A DNA stretch of 64,000 nt from Paralcaligenes ureilyticus (GTDB lineage: Bacteria > Pseudomonadota > Gammaproteobacteria > Burkholderiales > Burkholderiaceae_B): NCBI RefSeq assembly GCF_004346225.1, contig NZ_SMAJ01000001.1, positions 372,001 through 436,000 of the forward strand, given 5' to 3'. This document shows, one piece after another, positions 53,000 to 64,000 of the stretch (its first letter is position 1; every line of letters begins with the position of its first letter). Position numbers and translations under genes: made by a program. The notes beneath the pieces were generated by a model. The model saw only the letters and a list, made by a program, of their open reading frames with translations, ran no database searches and was not told the origin of the DNA.

Positions 53000-54462
53000 C
53001 TATCGACGGGCTGGCCGTCAGACGGCTGCGAAGCCTGCCAGCCGCCGCCCAAGGCGGCAATCAATTGCACACTGGCCACCAGGCGGCTCGATTGCAGCGC
53101 TAACGCCGAACGCTCGGTGCTGAGCGCCGTGGTCTCGACCTGGGCCACGCTCAGGTAATCGATCAACCCGGCCTTGTACTGGTTTTCGGTCAGGCGCAAA
53201 GACTCGCGCGCGGCCGCCAGGGCCCGGTCCTGGGTGACCTGCTCTTGCCCCATCACGCGCAACTGCACCAGGTAGTTCTCAACCTCTTGCAAGGCCGTCA
53301 ACACCGTTAAGCGATACGCAGCCACCTGCGCGTCGTAGGCCGCGCGAGCTTGCGCAACCTTGGATTCGCGCGCTCCGCCATCGAAAATGGTCAGCGCCAA
53401 AGCCGGGCCCAAAGACCAGAAACTGATTGGCGCGCCCAGCCACGCGGCCCACTGACTGCCGCTCAAGCCAGCGTTGCCGCTGAGAGTCAGGTCAGGAAAC
53501 CAGGCGGCCTGCGCCACGCCGATTTGCGCGTTGGCCTGGGCTGTACGGCGCTCGGCACCCGCCACGTCGGGGCGACGCTCCAGCAACTGCGAAGGCAGGC
53601 CCAGCGGAATATCGGGCACCTTGCCAACGGTCTGCGCCGGCTCCAACGTAAAACCCGAAGGCGCCTGGCCGGTCAGCACCGCCAGCGCATGCTCAAACTG
53701 CGCCCGCTGCCAGTTCAGTTCCAGCGCTTGCGTGCGTGCGTTTTCAAGCTGAGTCCGGGCCGCAGCCACATCGGCCTGCGCGGCAACCCCTGCCTGATAG
53801 CGATTCTGCGTTGTACGCAACAAGCGCTCATAAGCGGCAAGCGTTTGCTCAAACAACCTTTTTTCCGCATCCAGCGCGCGCAGTTGAAAATAACTTTGCG
53901 CCAGGGTCGATTGCATGCTGAGCCGGGTGCCCGCCAAATCGGCGGCGCTGGCCTGCACACCCGCCTGGCTGGATTCGACGGTGCGCCGAACCTTGCCCCA
54001 TAGGTCCGGTTCCCAGCTAACGCTTCCCGTCAGGCTGGACTGGGTAGAACCGCTCGAACCCGAGCCGCTCAGACCGGAACCCGAACCTCCGCTCGAGCCG
54101 CTCCCACCCGATCGGGTGGCCGAAAGCCCCGCATTCAGAATAGGGAAAAACCCGGCGCGAGCCGACTGCACCAAAGCCTGGGCCTGCCGATACTGGGCCT
54201 GAGCCTGCGCAATATTCTGATTGGCGGCCAGCAAAGCATCCATCAGCCGGTCCAGAACAGGATCGTTATAGCTGCGCCACCAGTCCGCGCGCAGGGCCGT
54301 GTCGCTGGGCATTGCCTGCGTCCAACCCTTTGTTTCTTTGTAATTCGCGCCCACGGCAATGCTCGGCCGCTGATAGTCGGGCCCCACAGCGCACGCGCCC
54401 AGCAAACCCGCCAGCGCGAAAGCCACAGAGGCTTTCAGGATATTTTTAGTTGGATTAAGCAT
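52981..54462 (-). CDS. RND efflux outer-membrane lipoprotein (OprM/NodT family)
   Basis: 493 residues. A lipoprotein signal with lipobox LLGAC (Cys24) precedes VGPDYQRPS, the normal start of OprM/NodT-type channels. Two repeats of the outer-membrane efflux domain follow (about 65-260 and 290-480) with FDGGARESKVAQARAAYDAQVAAYR and TENQYKAGLIDYLSVAQ. A Gly/Ser-rich stretch (TRSGGSGSSGGSGSGLSGSG) near residue 118 is unusual. It forms the exit duct of the pump encoded upstream, whose last gene it overlaps by 8 nt. Confidence 0.88.
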   Translation of the reverse strand: MLNPTKNILKASVAFALAGLLGACAVGPDYQRPSIAVGANYKETKGWTQAMPSDTALRADWWRSYNDPVLDRLMDALLAANQNIAQAQAQYRQAQALVQSARAGFFPILNAGLSATRSGGSGSSGGSGSGLSGSGSSGSTQSSLTGSVSWEPDLWGKVRRTVESSQAGVQASAADLAGTRLSMQSTLAQSYFQLRALDAEKRLFEQTLAAYERLLRTTQNRYQAGVAAQADVAAARTQLENARTQALELNWQRAQFEHALAVLTGQAPSGFTLEPAQTVGKVPDIPLGLPSQLLERRPDVAGAERRTAQANAQIGVAQAAWFPDLTLSGNAGLSGSQWAAWLGAPISFWSLGPALALTIFDGGARESKVAQARAAYDAQVAAYRLTVLTALQEVENYLVQLRVMGQEQVTQDRALAAARESLRLTENQYKAGLIDYLSVAQVETTALSTERSALALQSSRLVASVQLIAALGGGWQASQPSDGQPVDSQPANK

Positions 54463-57400
54463 GTTCAGGCTGCCCCCGCTTGCGATTGGCCCATAAACGG
54501 AAACGATCCAGATATAAATAGACGACAGGGGTGGTATAGAGCGTCAGGGCCTGGCTTAGAATCAGCCCCCCCACAATCGTCAAACCCAAAGGCCGCCGCA
54601 ACTCCACGCCGGCGCCCGAGGCGAGCACCAGAGGGAGCGCGCCAAACAGCGCCGATACGGTGGTCATCATGATCGGGCGAAACCGCACCAGGCAAGCCTG
54701 ATAGATGGCATCATGCGACGATAGATGGTGCTCGCGCTCGGCCTGCAAGGCAAAATCAACCATCATGATGGCATTTTTCTTCACAATCCCGATCAGCAGA
54801 AACACACCTATCAGCGCAATCAGCGAAAACTCTTCGCCCAGCAGCATCAGGGCCAGCAAGGCGCCGATGCCGGCCGACGGCAGGGTCGATAGAATCGTGA
54901 GGGGATGCACATAACTTTCATACAGGATGCCCAGCACGATATACATCGTGACCAGCGCCGCCAGAATCAGCCATGGCTGTTGCGCCAACGACTGCTGCAA
55001 GGCATTCGCACTGCCCTGAAAGCCCGCCTGGATCTCCTGCGTAGGCAAGCCGCTGCGGGCCACTGCCTGCTCAATGGCGCGGACCCCTTGATCCAGCGAC
55101 ACGCCGGGCGCCAGACTGAACGAAACCGTATCGGCGGCAAACAGGCCTTGATGCTGCACGCTTAGCGGCGAGTTGCCTACTTCAAAATGCGTAAATGCCG
55201 ACAGGGGTACCCGAGCGCCGCTAGCCGTTACGACCTGCACCTGCTTGAGCGATTCGGCATTCTGCGCATAGCGCTGATCCACCCCCATCACCACGTGATA
55301 TTGATTCAGGGGGCCATAGATCACCGATATCTGACGCTGGCTAAAGGAATTATTCAACGTTGACGCGATCAGACTCATATTCACACCCAGGCGGGTGGCG
55401 GCATCGCGATCTATGACCAGATTGACCCGCGTGCCCTTGTCTTCCACATCGGTATCAACATCGACCAATTCCGGCAAGCCCACCATGGCCTGCTGTATTT
55501 TAGGCAACCATGTCTTGAGCAAGGTCAAATCACTGGCCATCAGGGTGTAGTCGTAAGACGCGGTGCTGGTCTGGCGGCTACCCATGCGTATGTCTTGCTG
55601 CGGCACCAGCGTCAGGCGTGCGCCGGGCACTCCAACGAACTTGCCGCGCAAGCGATTCACAACCTGCATGGCGCTGACCTTGCGTTGCGCCAAGGGTTTG
55701 AGCTGGATCAGCAGAAAGCTTGAATTGCTGCCCCCACGCCCGCCGGCAAAGCCCGTAACGCTATCGATGGCTGGATCTTGCAGCAATATTTTGCGGAACC
55801 CTTCCAGCTTGGGCACCATGGCTGTAAACGAGGTACCTTGATCGACCCGGAAAAACCCCAGCAATTGACCCGTGTCCTGTTGAGGGAAAAAACCCTTGGG
55901 CACGATCTTGTACAAATAGACATTAAGTCCTACGGTAATCGCCAGCAGCAGCATCATGAAACGGCCATGCGCCAGCGCCCAGGCCAGCGACGTTTTATAG
56001 CCGTCCCACAGCCAATCGCCAACCGCCTGGAAGCCCCGCACCAGTCTGCCGGGCGCTTTCTTTTGCCGGGGCTTGGAGCGCAGCAAGTGCGCGCACATCA
56101 TGGGCGTAAGGGTGAGCGACACAATCAGCGAGATCATGATGGCGGCCGACAGCGTGACGGCAAATTCTCGAAACAGACGCCCGACGATGCCGCTCATCAG
56201 CAATATGGGAATAAACACCGCGACCAGCGATACGCTCATCGCCAACACCGTAAAGCCTACCTCTTTAAGCCCGCGCAAGGCGGCGCGAACAGGAGACGCG
56301 CCCCGTTCAATGTGGCGCATGATGTTCTCCAGCACCACGATGGCATCGTCGACCACGAAACCCGCTGCGACGATCAGGGCCATCAGGGAAATGGTATTGA
56401 GCGTAAAGTTGAACAGCAACATCAGGCTGAAGGTGGTGATGAGCGACACAGGTACCACAACGCTCGGTATAAGGGCTGCCCGCAGATTGCGCAGGAACAG
56501 CAACACCACCAGCACCACCAGCGCCACGGCAATCACCAAAGTAAGCTCGGCCTCCAGCAAGGACGCGCGTATGCTGGGAGTGCGGTCCTGTGCCACCGTC
56601 AACACAACGTTTGCAGGCAACATTGCCTGAAAGCTCGGAATTTCCGACTGAATGGCATCCACGGTATCAATGATATTGGCGTCGGACTGGCGTCGCACAA
56701 TCAATAAAATGGCTTTTTTATCATTGAAGAAACCGGCGTTGAAAATATCTTCAACCGAATCCTCTACCGTGGCCACATCGCTCAAGCGCACCGGGGCACC
56801 ATTGCGATACGCCACAATCAGGGGCCTATATTGCGCAGCCTTGGTCAATTGGCCGCCCGAGTTCACTACCCAGTGAAGCTTATCGTTTTCAACCATGCCG
56901 TTCGGACGCATGGTGTTGGCGTTGGTCAGCGCCGTGCGCACATCATCCAGAGCCACACCCGCGCTGGCCAGGGCCTGAGGATTCAAATCAACGCGTATGG
57001 CCGGCAGCGAACTGCCGCCTATGCTGACCTCGCCCACGCCTGAAACCTGCGCCAGTTTTTGCGCCAGAACGGTCGAGGCCAGGTCATACAGCTGGCCCTG
57101 CCCAACGGTGGATGAAGTCAGCGCCAGCACCATAATGGGAGCCGACGCCGGATTCACCTTGTGATAGGTGGGGTTGCTGCGCAACGCGCTGGGCAGCAGC
57201 GTGCGCGCGGCGTTGATCGCCGCCTGCACATCGCGCGCGGCGCTATTGATGTCGCGGCTCAGATCGAACTGCAAGAAAACGCGCGTCGAGCCCTCGGTGC
57301 TGCTCGAACTCATGTCGGTAATCCCGGCAATCGAGCCCAATGCCTGCTCCAACGGCGTAGCCACACTGGACGCCATGGTTTCCGGGCTGGCCCCGGCCAT

Positions 57401-57550
57401 ATTGGCCGACACCGAGATCATTGGATAATCAACCTGCGGCAAAGGCGACACCGGCAGCAGCCAGAAGGCCAGCCCTCCTGTCAGCACCAGGGCCAGACTT
57501 AATAGTGTCGTAGCCACCGGGCGCATGATGAAGATCGACAGGAACCTCAT
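54455..57550 (-). CDS. mdtC: RND multidrug efflux transporter, MdtC-like
   Basis: 1031 residues from the ATG at 57550. It has twelve membrane segments, [20 protein letters not shown] at the start, and periplasmic loops after TM1 and TM7. The proton-relay region in TM4 reads [13 protein letters not shown]. Other family segments are LPQVDYPMI and [11 protein letters not shown]. It overlaps the preceding mdtB-like gene (ATGA), and the paired inner-membrane pumps are the hallmark of MdtBC. Substrates likely include bile salts, novobiocin and beta-lactams by analogy. Confidence 0.9.
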   Translation of the reverse strand: MRFLSIFIMRPVATTLLSLALVLTGGLAFWLLPVSPLPQVDYPMISVSANMAGASPETMASSVATPLEQALGSIAGITDMSSSSTEGSTRVFLQFDLSRDINSAARDVQAAINAARTLLPSALRSNPTYHKVNPASAPIMVLALTSSTVGQGQLYDLASTVLAQKLAQVSGVGEVSIGGSSLPAIRVDLNPQALASAGVALDDVRTALTNANTMRPNGMVENDKLHWVVNSGGQLTKAAQYRPLIVAYRNGAPVRLSDVATVEDSVEDIFNAGFFNDKKAILLIVRRQSDANIIDTVDAIQSEIPSFQAMLPANVVLTVAQDRTPSIRASLLEAELTLVIAVALVVLVVLLFLRNLRAALIPSVVVPVSLITTFSLMLLFNFTLNTISLMALIVAAGFVVDDAIVVLENIMRHIERGASPVRAALRGLKEVGFTVLAMSVSLVAVFIPILLMSGIVGRLFREFAVTLSAAIMISLIVSLTLTPMMCAHLLRSKPRQKKAPGRLVRGFQAVGDWLWDGYKTSLAWALAHGRFMMLLLAITVGLNVYLYKIVPKGFFPQQDTGQLLGFFRVDQGTSFTAMVPKLEGFRKILLQDPAIDSVTGFAGGRGGSNSSFLLIQLKPLAQRKVSAMQVVNRLRGKFVGVPGARLTLVPQQDIRMGSRQTSTASYDYTLMASDLTLLKTWLPKIQQAMVGLPELVDVDTDVEDKGTRVNLVIDRDAATRLGVNMSLIASTLNNSFSQRQISVIYGPLNQYHVVMGVDQRYAQNAESLKQVQVVTASGARVPLSAFTHFEVGNSPLSVQHQGLFAADTVSFSLAPGVSLDQGVRAIEQAVARSGLPTQEIQAGFQGSANALQQSLAQQPWLILAALVTMYIVLGILYESYVHPLTILSTLPSAGIGALLALMLLGEEFSLIALIGVFLLIGIVKKNAIMMVDFALQAEREHHLSSHDAIYQACLVRFRPIMMTTVSALFGALPLVLASGAGVELRRPLGLTIVGGLILSQALTLYTTPVVYLYLDRFRLWANRKRGQPEHA

Positions 57551-60500
57551 TGCGCCGCCTCGCCACTGCGCCGCCACGCCCGAACCCGCTGCGACAAGCC
57601 GTCAAACCACAGGTAAATAACCGGCACGGTAAACAGCGTCAGCAACTGGCTGCACAGCAAGCCGCCAACCATCACCAGACCCAAGGGCTGGCGCAACTCG
57701 GAGCCCGCGCCCGTCGCAAGCATTAAAGGAATGGCGCTGAACAAGGCCGCCAGCGTGGTCATCAGAATCGGCCGGAACCGCAACAAGGCGGCCTCGTGAA
57801 TAGCCGCCTGGGGCGCCAGGCCACGCTCGCGCTCGGCATCGAGCGCGAAGTCGATCATCATGATGGCGTTCTTCTTGACGATGCCTATAAGCAAAATAAT
57901 GCCAATGATCCCGATCATGTCGAGCTCGGAGCCGCTCAGCAGCAAGGCCAGCAAGGCGCCAATGGCAGCCGATGGCAGCGTCGATAAAATCGTGATGGGG
58001 TGAATATAGCTCTCGTACAGAATACCCAGCACAATATACATGGCCACCACAGCCGCCAGCAGCAGCCACAAAGTGCTGTTGAGCGACGCCTGAAACGCCC
58101 GGGCGGCCCCTTGGAAACTTGTGTCTATCGATGCGGGCATGGCCAGGCTGCTTTCAGCCTGTTGAATCGCCGCGACCGCGTCGGACAACGCTACGCCCGG
58201 TGCCAGATTGAATGAAATCGTCGCGGCCGGAAACTGGCCCAACCGTTCAATCGACAGCAAGGTGTTCGATTCAACGACCTGAGCCAGGCCAGACAAGGGA
58301 ACCGGTCCGCCGCTCGTGGTCGGCACAAAGATCTGATTCAGCGACGCCGGGTCCTGGCGATATTGAGGCGCCACCTCCAGCACTACACGATACTGGGCCG
58401 ACTGAGTGAAAATGGTGGAAATCAGGCGCTGCCCGAAGGCATCGTAGAGCGCCTCGTCTATCGCCGAAGTGGTTACGCCCAGGCGCGCGGCGGCATCGCG
58501 GTCTATTTTCAACGAAGTCTGCAGACCACCCGGCTGCAGGTCATCTCCCACGTCGGTCAGTTGCGACAAGGCCTGCAGCTTTTGCACGACCTTGGGTACC
58601 CATTGCTCGAGCACCGCGCTGTCGGGGTTGGACAAGGTCATCTGGAACTGGGCCCGGCTGACATGATCGTCGATGGTCAGGTCCTGCACCGGCTGCATAT
58701 ACACTTTGATGTCCGGCACCTTTTGCAGCGTTGTGCCCAGCCTTCGAATAATCGTGGCCGCATTGGCGCTGCGCTCACTGACCGGCTTGAGCGCAATCTG
58801 CATGCGCCCGGTATTCAGGGTTGAGTTGGTGCCGTCTATGCCAATGAACGAGGTCACGGCCGACACGTCGGGATCTTTCAGTATCTGATCCACCGCCTGC
58901 TGCTGACGTTTGGCCATGGACGGGAACGAAACGGTTTGCGGCGCCTGGCTGATGGCCTGAATCATGCCCGTATCTTGCTGCGGAAAGAAGCCCTTTGGCA
59001 CCACTATATATAGCAAGCCGGTCACGATCAGGGTGCCCACGGCAACTATCAGCGTGGCCCGCTGATGCGACAGCACAAAAGTCAGGCCACGGTCGTACGC
59101 TTTGATCGAAGATTCAATCCAGGCGCCGGCCTTTTTCTGGAAGCGGCCGTATTTCATTTCCGATTCGGGCTTGAGCAGGCGCGCGCACATCATTGGCGTG
59201 AGCGTGAGCGAAATCAGCAGCGAAATCAAAATTGCCACCGCCAGGGTGATGGCGAACTCCCGAAACAGGCGGCCGATGACGTCGCTCATGAACAGCAACG
59301 GGATCAGCACCGCAATCAACGACAGGGTCAGGGACACCAACGTGAAACCGATCTGCGATGCGCCCTTCAAGGCGGCTTTCAGGGCCGTCTCGCCCGCTTC
59401 GATGTGGCGCGCGATATTTTCTATCATCACAATGGCGTCATCGACCACAAAACCGGTGGCGATCGTCAGCGCCATCAGGGTCAGGTTGTTGATGCTGAAC
59501 CCGGCCAGGTACATGATGCCGAAGGTGCCCACCAGCGACAACGGCACCACCACGCTGGGGATGAACGTGGCCGTCCAACTGCGCAGGAACACGAAAGTGA
59601 CCAGCACTACCAGAACTACCGCCAATATCAGTTCGATACGCACATGGTAGATGGAGTCGCGTATCGTTTGCGTCCGGTCCGTGGCCACGGACACATCCAC
59701 GCCAACGGGCAATGCCTGTTTCAGCGTCGGCAGCAAGGCCTCTACGCGATCCACGACATCGATGACATTGGCCCCGGGCTGGCGCTGGATACTGAGTAGA
59801 ATGGCCGGGGTTTTCCCCACCCACGCCGCCTGGCGTATATCCTGCGCATCTTGCCGCGTGCGGGCGACATCGCGCAGGCGCAGCGGCGCGCCATTCTGAT
59901 AAGACAATATCAATTGATCGTAGTCTTTGGGCGAGGCGAGCTGGTCATTGGCGTTGATCGTGGTGGAGCGCTCCGGGCCGTCCAGATTGCCCTTGGGCTG
60001 ATTGGTGTTGGCCGTCGTGACGGCCGTACGTATATTGGCCAGAGTCAGGCCATGAGCGGCCAATGCCTGCGGGTTGGCCTGTATTCGCACAGCCGGCCGC
60101 TGGCCGCCTGCAATGCTCACCAGTCCAACCCCGGATATCTGCGACAGCTTTTGCGCCATCCGTATGTCGATCAGGTCCCGGACCTGGTACAAAGGCAGGG
60201 TCGGCGAGGTAATCGCCAGGCTGATTACGGGCGTATCGGCCGGATTGACCTTGTTGTAGGTCGGCGGCGTGGGCAGGTCACTGGGAAGCAGGTTGGAGGC
60301 AGCATTGATGGCCGCCTGGACTTCCTGCTCGGCCACGTCCAGAGGCAAGCCCAAATCGAACTGCAAGGTAATCATGGACGAACCGCCCGAACTGGACGAA
60401 CTCATCTGCGACAAACCGGGCATTTGGCCAAACTGGCGCTCCAGCGGCGAAGTCACCAGCGCCGTCATCACCTTGGGGCTGGCGCCCGGATACAAGGTAA

Positions 60501-60642
60501 CGACCTGAATGGTGGGGTAATCCACTTCGGGCAGGGCCGACACGGGCAGAATCCGGTAGGCCAGTATCCCCGAAATAAGCAGCGCCAACATCGCCAGGGT
60601 GGTGGCGACGGGCCGCAAAATGAACAATCGCGAGAGATTCAC
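57547..60642 (-). CDS. mdtB: RND multidrug efflux transporter, MdtB-like
   Basis: 1031 residues. It starts [25 protein letters not shown], includes [20 protein letters not shown], the TM4 Asp pair [13 protein letters not shown] and [11 protein letters not shown], and ends [19 protein letters not shown] plus two final membrane segments. MdtB and MdtC form a heterotrimer in the inner membrane. It follows the adaptor by 11 nt. Confidence 0.9.
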   Translation of the reverse strand: MNLSRLFILRPVATTLAMLALLISGILAYRILPVSALPEVDYPTIQVVTLYPGASPKVMTALVTSPLERQFGQMPGLSQMSSSSSGGSSMITLQFDLGLPLDVAEQEVQAAINAASNLLPSDLPTPPTYNKVNPADTPVISLAITSPTLPLYQVRDLIDIRMAQKLSQISGVGLVSIAGGQRPAVRIQANPQALAAHGLTLANIRTAVTTANTNQPKGNLDGPERSTTINANDQLASPKDYDQLILSYQNGAPLRLRDVARTRQDAQDIRQAAWVGKTPAILLSIQRQPGANVIDVVDRVEALLPTLKQALPVGVDVSVATDRTQTIRDSIYHVRIELILAVVLVVLVTFVFLRSWTATFIPSVVVPLSLVGTFGIMYLAGFSINNLTLMALTIATGFVVDDAIVMIENIARHIEAGETALKAALKGASQIGFTLVSLTLSLIAVLIPLLFMSDVIGRLFREFAITLAVAILISLLISLTLTPMMCARLLKPESEMKYGRFQKKAGAWIESSIKAYDRGLTFVLSHQRATLIVAVGTLIVTGLLYIVVPKGFFPQQDTGMIQAISQAPQTVSFPSMAKRQQQAVDQILKDPDVSAVTSFIGIDGTNSTLNTGRMQIALKPVSERSANAATIIRRLGTTLQKVPDIKVYMQPVQDLTIDDHVSRAQFQMTLSNPDSAVLEQWVPKVVQKLQALSQLTDVGDDLQPGGLQTSLKIDRDAAARLGVTTSAIDEALYDAFGQRLISTIFTQSAQYRVVLEVAPQYRQDPASLNQIFVPTTSGGPVPLSGLAQVVESNTLLSIERLGQFPAATISFNLAPGVALSDAVAAIQQAESSLAMPASIDTSFQGAARAFQASLNSTLWLLLAAVVAMYIVLGILYESYIHPITILSTLPSAAIGALLALLLSGSELDMIGIIGIILLIGIVKKNAIMMIDFALDAERERGLAPQAAIHEAALLRFRPILMTTLAALFSAIPLMLATGAGSELRQPLGLVMVGGLLCSQLLTLFTVPVIYLWFDGLSQRVRAWRRSGEAAQ

Positions 60643-60653
60643 GTGCTGCGAAC

Positions 60654-61919
60654 CTAGTGGCGGGCGCGCGGGCCGGGCGTCGCGGCGGGTGCAGTCGATG
60701 GCTTGGCGGCGGTCGCCGTTGTGGATTTGGCCGAGGCGTCTGCCGCCGTAGCGGCCTTCATGACCTCCACCTTGGCGCCCTCGCGCAAACGATCCAGGCC
60801 CTCGACCACCACCTGTTGACCGGCCGCAAGGCCGGTCTTCACCGCTACCTGCTTGCCATCGACGGTGCCAGTGGTGATGGCTTGAATATGCACCGTTCCA
60901 TCATCCTTCAGCACATACACGAATGCCCCAATCGAGCCTTGCTGCACAGCCATGGTGGGCACCACCAGCGCGTGATCGTCGCTGCTGACCAGCAGGCGCA
61001 CATTGACGAACTGGTTGGGAAACAGGGCTTCGTCATCATTGGCAAAGCGCGCCTTGAGCTTGAGCGTGCCGGTGGTGACGTCGATCTGGTTATCGACCGA
61101 CATCAGTTCACCGCTGGCAATTTTCAGCTGATCGTCGCGGCCATATAGATCGACAGCCAATTTCCGGCCGCTGTGCATGGCGGCCAGAACCGGCGGCAGC
61201 TGCGCCTGAGGCAAGGTAAAAATGACGGAAATGGGTTGGGTCTGGGTAATGACGGCCAAACCGGTGGTGCTTGCAGCCGAAATCAAATTGCCCTGATCAA
61301 CCATGCGCAGACCCAGACGCCCCGAAATCGGCGCGGTGATGCGCGTAAAATTCAGCTGCAGCGCAGCACTATCGACGGCCGCCTGATCGCTTTTTTCCGA
61401 GCCCATGTACTGCTGGACCAGCGCTGCCTGGGTATCCACCTGCTGCTTGGCGATGGAATCCTGCTTGTACAGGGTCTGATAGCGTTGCAAGTCACGCCGG
61501 GCGTTTTGCAACAGGGCTTCGTTCTGCTTTTGCTGACCCTGGGCCTGTTCAAGCGCAACCTGGAAAGTGCGCGGATCGATCTGAGCGAGCAGGTCGCCCT
61601 GCCGGACTTTCTGCCCATCGGTAAAGTCGACCTTCTGCAATTCGCCGTCAACCCGGCTGCGTACCGTGACGGTATTGAACGCCGTGACCGTGCCAATGGC
61701 GTTCAGGGAAAAATCAATGCGGCCGATTGCCACCGGCTCGACCCGTACCGGCACCACATCGGAAGCACCGCCGCGGAATGCGGAAGCGGGCGTGCGTTTC
61801 GTATTTTTATTCAGAACCCAATACCCCCCGCCCAATGCAATCGCTATAAGGATGGCCCAAACCCAGACGCGGGTATGGCGAGGCCGATTTGGTTCGGCAC
61901 GAGGGTCCAACATACACAA
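60654..61919 (-). CDS. mdtA: RND efflux periplasmic adaptor, MdtA-like
   Basis: 421 residues. One N-terminal membrane anchor ([19 protein letters not shown]) precedes the adaptor: barrel-sandwich ([34 protein letters not shown]), a long coiled-coil hairpin ([22 protein letters not shown] onward) and beta-barrel with [19 protein letters not shown]. The tail is rich in Ala, Thr and Lys. It bridges the inner-membrane pumps to the OprM-type channel. No regulator or two-component gene is adjacent. The start may also be the ATG at 61913. Confidence 0.9.
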   Translation of the reverse strand: MCMLDPRAEPNRPRHTRVWVWAILIAIALGGGYWVLNKNTKRTPASAFRGGASDVVPVRVEPVAIGRIDFSLNAIGTVTAFNTVTVRSRVDGELQKVDFTDGQKVRQGDLLAQIDPRTFQVALEQAQGQQKQNEALLQNARRDLQRYQTLYKQDSIAKQQVDTQAALVQQYMGSEKSDQAAVDSAALQLNFTRITAPISGRLGLRMVDQGNLISAASTTGLAVITQTQPISVIFTLPQAQLPPVLAAMHSGRKLAVDLYGRDDQLKIASGELMSVDNQIDVTTGTLKLKARFANDDEALFPNQFVNVRLLVSSDDHALVVPTMAVQQGSIGAFVYVLKDDGTVHIQAITTGTVDGKQVAVKTGLAAGQQVVVEGLDRLREGAKVEVMKAATAADASAKSTTATAAKPSTAPAATPGPRARH

Positions 61920-62030
61920 CTCTCCGTTTCAGCACGTGATAACTACGTCATTCTCGCCGATTTAAGGTGTCCACGAACAGGAATATCTGAAAGCTGAAAT
62001 CGGGTGCAACAACTAATTGCCGCGGCGATT

Positions 62031-62228
62031 GGCAGCCACAAGGGCTGCCGCTACATTATGGCGAGTACGTTTTTATTGGCGGATATGTTCTTATTGACGG
62101 ATATGTTCTTATTGGCGGATATGTTCTTATTGGCGGATACGTTCTGTAGTGGCACCCCTTGTGGGTGCCAAGGCCCTGACAAACAAGATGTATCTTGCAT
62201 AGATGACAGGCACAAGGCCTGTCGCTAC
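62031..62228. repeat. REP-like palindrome cluster (3 copies)
   Basis: Copies at 62031-62054 (minus, GGCAGCC), 62146-62169 (plus, GGCACCC, head GTAGT) and 62205-62228 (minus, GACAGGC). The plus and last minus copies share with 1525-1609 the linker that includes GTATCTTGCATAGATG or a close variant. The tandem array lies between the first two. Confidence 0.86.
62073..62144. repeat. 18-bp tandem repeat, four units
   Basis: Four contiguous 18-bp units of TTATTGGCGGATATGTTC, with one change in unit 2 (GACGG) and one in unit 4 (GATACG). No spacers. The array sits between two GTAG palindromes. Confidence 0.9.
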
Positions 62229-62276
62229 ATGCCTGCCGCTGCAACCCGATAGATCGGCCGAGGACGCAATTGAACC

Positions 62277-63029
62277 CTACACATTGCAGCGTGCCAGTTT
62301 GAAGGGCACATCGCGCGTAACCGGCTGCGGCTTCAGATCGGAATCCTGCGCCGCAAAACGGATCCATATGACGTATTTATTGGCGCTCATCTCGGGAAAC
62401 ACCCGCAGATCGGGGTCCACCCACACACGCAGCATCTGGAAGGTTTTGCCGCTAAGCATTTCCTGATAGGCCCCCTGCTTGGCCTCAAGATCGACGATAT
62501 CGCTGGAATCCCGCAGCAGCCGCAAGCACAAGGACAAGCCCTTGTACAGCGGTAAAAAAGGGCTGATCCACTGCTTGAGGTCTTGCAAGCGGTCATCGTA
62601 AGGCTTGATCTGCCAGGAATAATACGAGGGCATGTCGACTTGCGAGGAACCGCCGGGCACGGCGATGCGTCCGCGCAGACTCGCCAGCCATTCATTGTCG
62701 CGCAATATTTGCCCCACCCGGCCCTGCGAACCAAGCTCTGTGCTGCTGGCCTGGATTTCGTCGAGCAAGGTATCGAGCGTACCCGAATCGACGCCAGGGT
62801 GCTGGCGCAAAGCGCCAAGCGCACTGCGCTGACGCTCGAGATCCTGCACAATCGAGCCTCGCAGATCGGTGCGGTCGCAGATATCGAGCACATCGAACAG
62901 CGTTGCAACGGCCACCTGCTGATGACGCGCGTCGGCGCCTTCCACGAAAAAAAACAGCCTGTCGAACAAGTGCTCGACCCTGAGCAGAGCCCTAACGCGT
63001 TCGTTGCAAGGATATTCGTAAAGAATCAC
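62277..63029 (-). CDS. zapD: Cell division protein ZapD
   Basis: 250 residues, matching ZapD (DUF1342/YacF). Diagnostic segments are MILYEYPCNERVRALLRVEHLFDRL at the N-terminus, LLDEIQASSTELG, the basic GSSQVDMPSYYSWQ loop and the C-terminal LRVWVDPDLRVFPEMSANKYVIWIRF. ZapD bundles FtsZ filaments in the cytosol at the division ring. It lies downstream of coaE in the conserved pilD-coaE-zapD order, which supports the name. Confidence 0.93.
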   Translation of the reverse strand: MILYEYPCNERVRALLRVEHLFDRLFFFVEGADARHQQVAVATLFDVLDICDRTDLRGSIVQDLERQRSALGALRQHPGVDSGTLDTLLDEIQASSTELGSQGRVGQILRDNEWLASLRGRIAVPGGSSQVDMPSYYSWQIKPYDDRLQDLKQWISPFLPLYKGLSLCLRLLRDSSDIVDLEAKQGAYQEMLSGKTFQMLRVWVDPDLRVFPEMSANKYVIWIRFAAQDSDLKPQPVTRDVPFKLARCNV

Positions 63030-63071
63030 GCGACAACAATCCCTTTTTTTAGCAGAAGCATCTCCAGCCGC

Positions 63072-63683
63072 CTAACCCCGCTGTCGTGCCGAAGAACACC
63101 AGCGCTTATGCACTACACAAGCGCGCTGCTCAAGTTGGGCAAGCGTCGTATGCGCATCGTTAAGCACCACATCGTCAGCAAGCGCCAACCTATCCTTACG
63201 CGAAGCTTGCACTGACATAATACGCGCAATAGCCTCTGGAGTCAGCCCGCTGCGGGCCTGCACCCGCGCCACCTGCGTCGCCGGATCGCAATCGACGACA
63301 CATATCCGGTCGACACGATCGCGCCAGCGACCGGACTCAACCAGCAAAGGCACCACGAACACAAGATAACATCCTTGCGCCTGATAAGCGCGTTCTTGTG
63401 TAACGACACCTATCATTGGATGAATAATCGCTTCCAGTCGACCCCGGGCGGCCGGGTCGGAAAACACCAGATCACGCATGCTGCGCCGGTTCAGAGAACC
63501 GTCTGGAGCGATCACGCCAGGCCCGAACCGCTCACGGATGGCGTCGATGGCGGCGCCCCCCGCCGCCGTAAGCTCATGAGCGATCTGATCTGTGTCGATG
63601 ACTGCGGCGCCCCATTCCTGAAAAAAATCGGCAACGCGGCTTTTCCCGGACCCGATGCCGCCCGTCAACCCTATCTTGTACAT
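63072..63683 (-). CDS. coaE: Dephospho-CoA kinase
   Basis: 203 residues. Start MYKIGLTGGIGSGKSRVADFF includes the P-loop GGIGSGKS. DTDQIAHELT gives the catalytic Asp, HPMIG the conserved histidine region, and VVPLLVESG the CoA-binding lid. It phosphorylates dephospho-CoA at the 3' hydroxyl, the last step of coenzyme A synthesis. The ATG at 63683 fits; the open frame to 63971 overlaps pilD and is not real. Confidence 0.94.
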   Translation of the reverse strand: MYKIGLTGGIGSGKSRVADFFQEWGAAVIDTDQIAHELTAAGGAAIDAIRERFGPGVIAPDGSLNRRSMRDLVFSDPAARGRLEAIIHPMIGVVTQERAYQAQGCYLVFVVPLLVESGRWRDRVDRICVVDCDPATQVARVQARSGLTPEAIARIMSVQASRKDRLALADDVVLNDAHTTLAQLEQRACVVHKRWCSSARQRG

Positions 63684-63703
63684 AGGCCAAGTCAACCTGC
63701 TTG

Positions 63704-64000
63704 CTAAAAGTAAGACTGTACCCCAGGACCCAGCGCCAAGGCAGTGGCCCCGCCGGCCGCCAGGAAGGGCCCGAACGGGTAGGACGAGCCTAGCCGAAAA
63801 TTTTTCTGGCGTAAAAATGCCGCACCTATGCCCGCCAGGCACGCAGCCAGCAACACGTACGGCAAGCTGAAAATACCCACCCAGGCTCCCAATGCCGCCA
63901 ACAATTTGAAATCGCCATAACCCATGCCGGCGCGGCCTCTGAACAAGGCGAACAGCCAGAACAAAACCCACAAGAATCCGTAACCTGCCACGGCGCCCGC
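63704..64000 (-). CDS. pilD: Prepilin peptidase / N-methyltransferase, C-terminal part (truncated by window edge)
   Basis: 98 residues of an A24-family inner-membrane aspartic protease. The second catalytic Asp lies in GMGYGDFKLLAALGAW, the key family motif, and three hydrophobic segments follow. The frame is open to base 64000, so the N-terminal methylase part and first Asp lie outside. It cleaves type IV pilin or type II pseudopilin leaders. It sits 20 nt upstream of coaE. Confidence 0.92.
   Translation of the reverse strand, partial: AGAVAGYGFLWVLFWLFALFRGRAGMGYGDFKLLAALGAWVGIFSLPYVLLAACLAGIGAAFLRQKNFRLGSSYPFGPFLAAGGATALALGPGVQSYF

Larger units (their letters stand above)
61920..62276. 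other. Intergenic region of about 357 bp with repeats (zapD end / mdtA start)
   Basis: It holds three GTAG palindromes and a four-unit 18-bp tandem array, and the upstream region of the efflux operon. The first 110 bp beside mdtA, before the repeats, is the likely promoter region. I found no coding frame with a ribosome site. Confidence 0.6.

Noticed and set aside
62073-62144. 18-bp repeats as a CRISPR array or iterons of a replication origin
   Set aside because: There are no spacers, only four units and no rep or cas gene nearby. Chromosomal housekeeping genes flank it.
63684-63971. Long N-terminal extension of CoaE
   Set aside because: It reads an alternative frame of pilD; CoaE proteins start at MYKIGL-type sequence at 63683.

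Overview
The window looks like a chromosome segment of a betaproteobacterium in Burkholderiales, most like Alcaligenaceae (Bordetella/Pusillimonas-type). This rests on gene families and local orders such as pilD-coaE-zapD, ispB next to a DUF815 ATPase and a MutT-ThiE fusion, many amino-acid ABC transporters, and an extragenic repeat family with a GTAG head. No 16S rRNA or other definitive marker is present, so the taxon is an inference.

Layout. 1-9.5 kb: the end of an Lrp-type regulator, a tartrate/D-malate-type dehydrogenase, a HI0933-type flavoprotein, a fused two-domain NitT/TauT-type permease with its ATPase, an MFS carrier and an L-threonate-dehydrogenase-like enzyme. 9.6-15.1 kb: a complete branched-chain-type (Liv) ABC operon headed by a DUF1445 hydro-lyase. 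15.3-19.6 kb: a complete HisJQMP-type uptake operon, divergent from a DUF2817 metallopeptidase. 19.8-27.3 kb: a seven-gene sulfur-amino-acid operon (thiol dioxygenase, cystathionine beta-lyase, multi-rhodanese protein, polar amino-acid ABC transporter) with a divergent LysR regulator. 27.5-38.7 kb: ilvD, ppc, a PsiF protein, a TauE/SafE exporter, a DUF3300 protein with coding tandem repeats, an EamA exporter and an NCS2 permease with an extra C-terminal domain. 38.7-41.0 kb: a hipBA toxin-antitoxin pair beside a decayed hipA tail, plus an HI1420-like antidote gene. 41.04-49.88 kb: a defence island bounded by a near-perfect 19-bp direct repeat, one copy of which is the 3' end of tRNA-Pro(CGG). 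50-64 kb: ispB, DUF815, mutT-thiE, an MdtABC-OprM-type RND efflux operon, zapD, coaE and the truncated pilD.

The most notable system is a complete type I Zorya anti-phage operon (zorA-zorB-zorC-zorD, minus strand). A small ribbon-helix-helix-like gene precedes it and overlaps zorA by 8 nt. Two near-identical 12-bp sites, AAGTACRGTACA in inverted orientation, flank the operon's leader, and one ends 8 nt before that gene's start. I infer a Zorya operon with a built-in autorepressor, carried on an 8.8-kb island with no integrase of its own.

The second notable signal is 33 copies of a 24-nt extragenic palindrome (GTAGC head, 7-nt stem, CTTGT loop, 7-nt stem) in 12 clusters. Four stem families differ by compensatory changes while head and loop stay fixed. 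Copies are arranged head-to-head with conserved linkers, as in REP/BIME elements mobilised by RAYT transposases. None lies inside the Zorya island.
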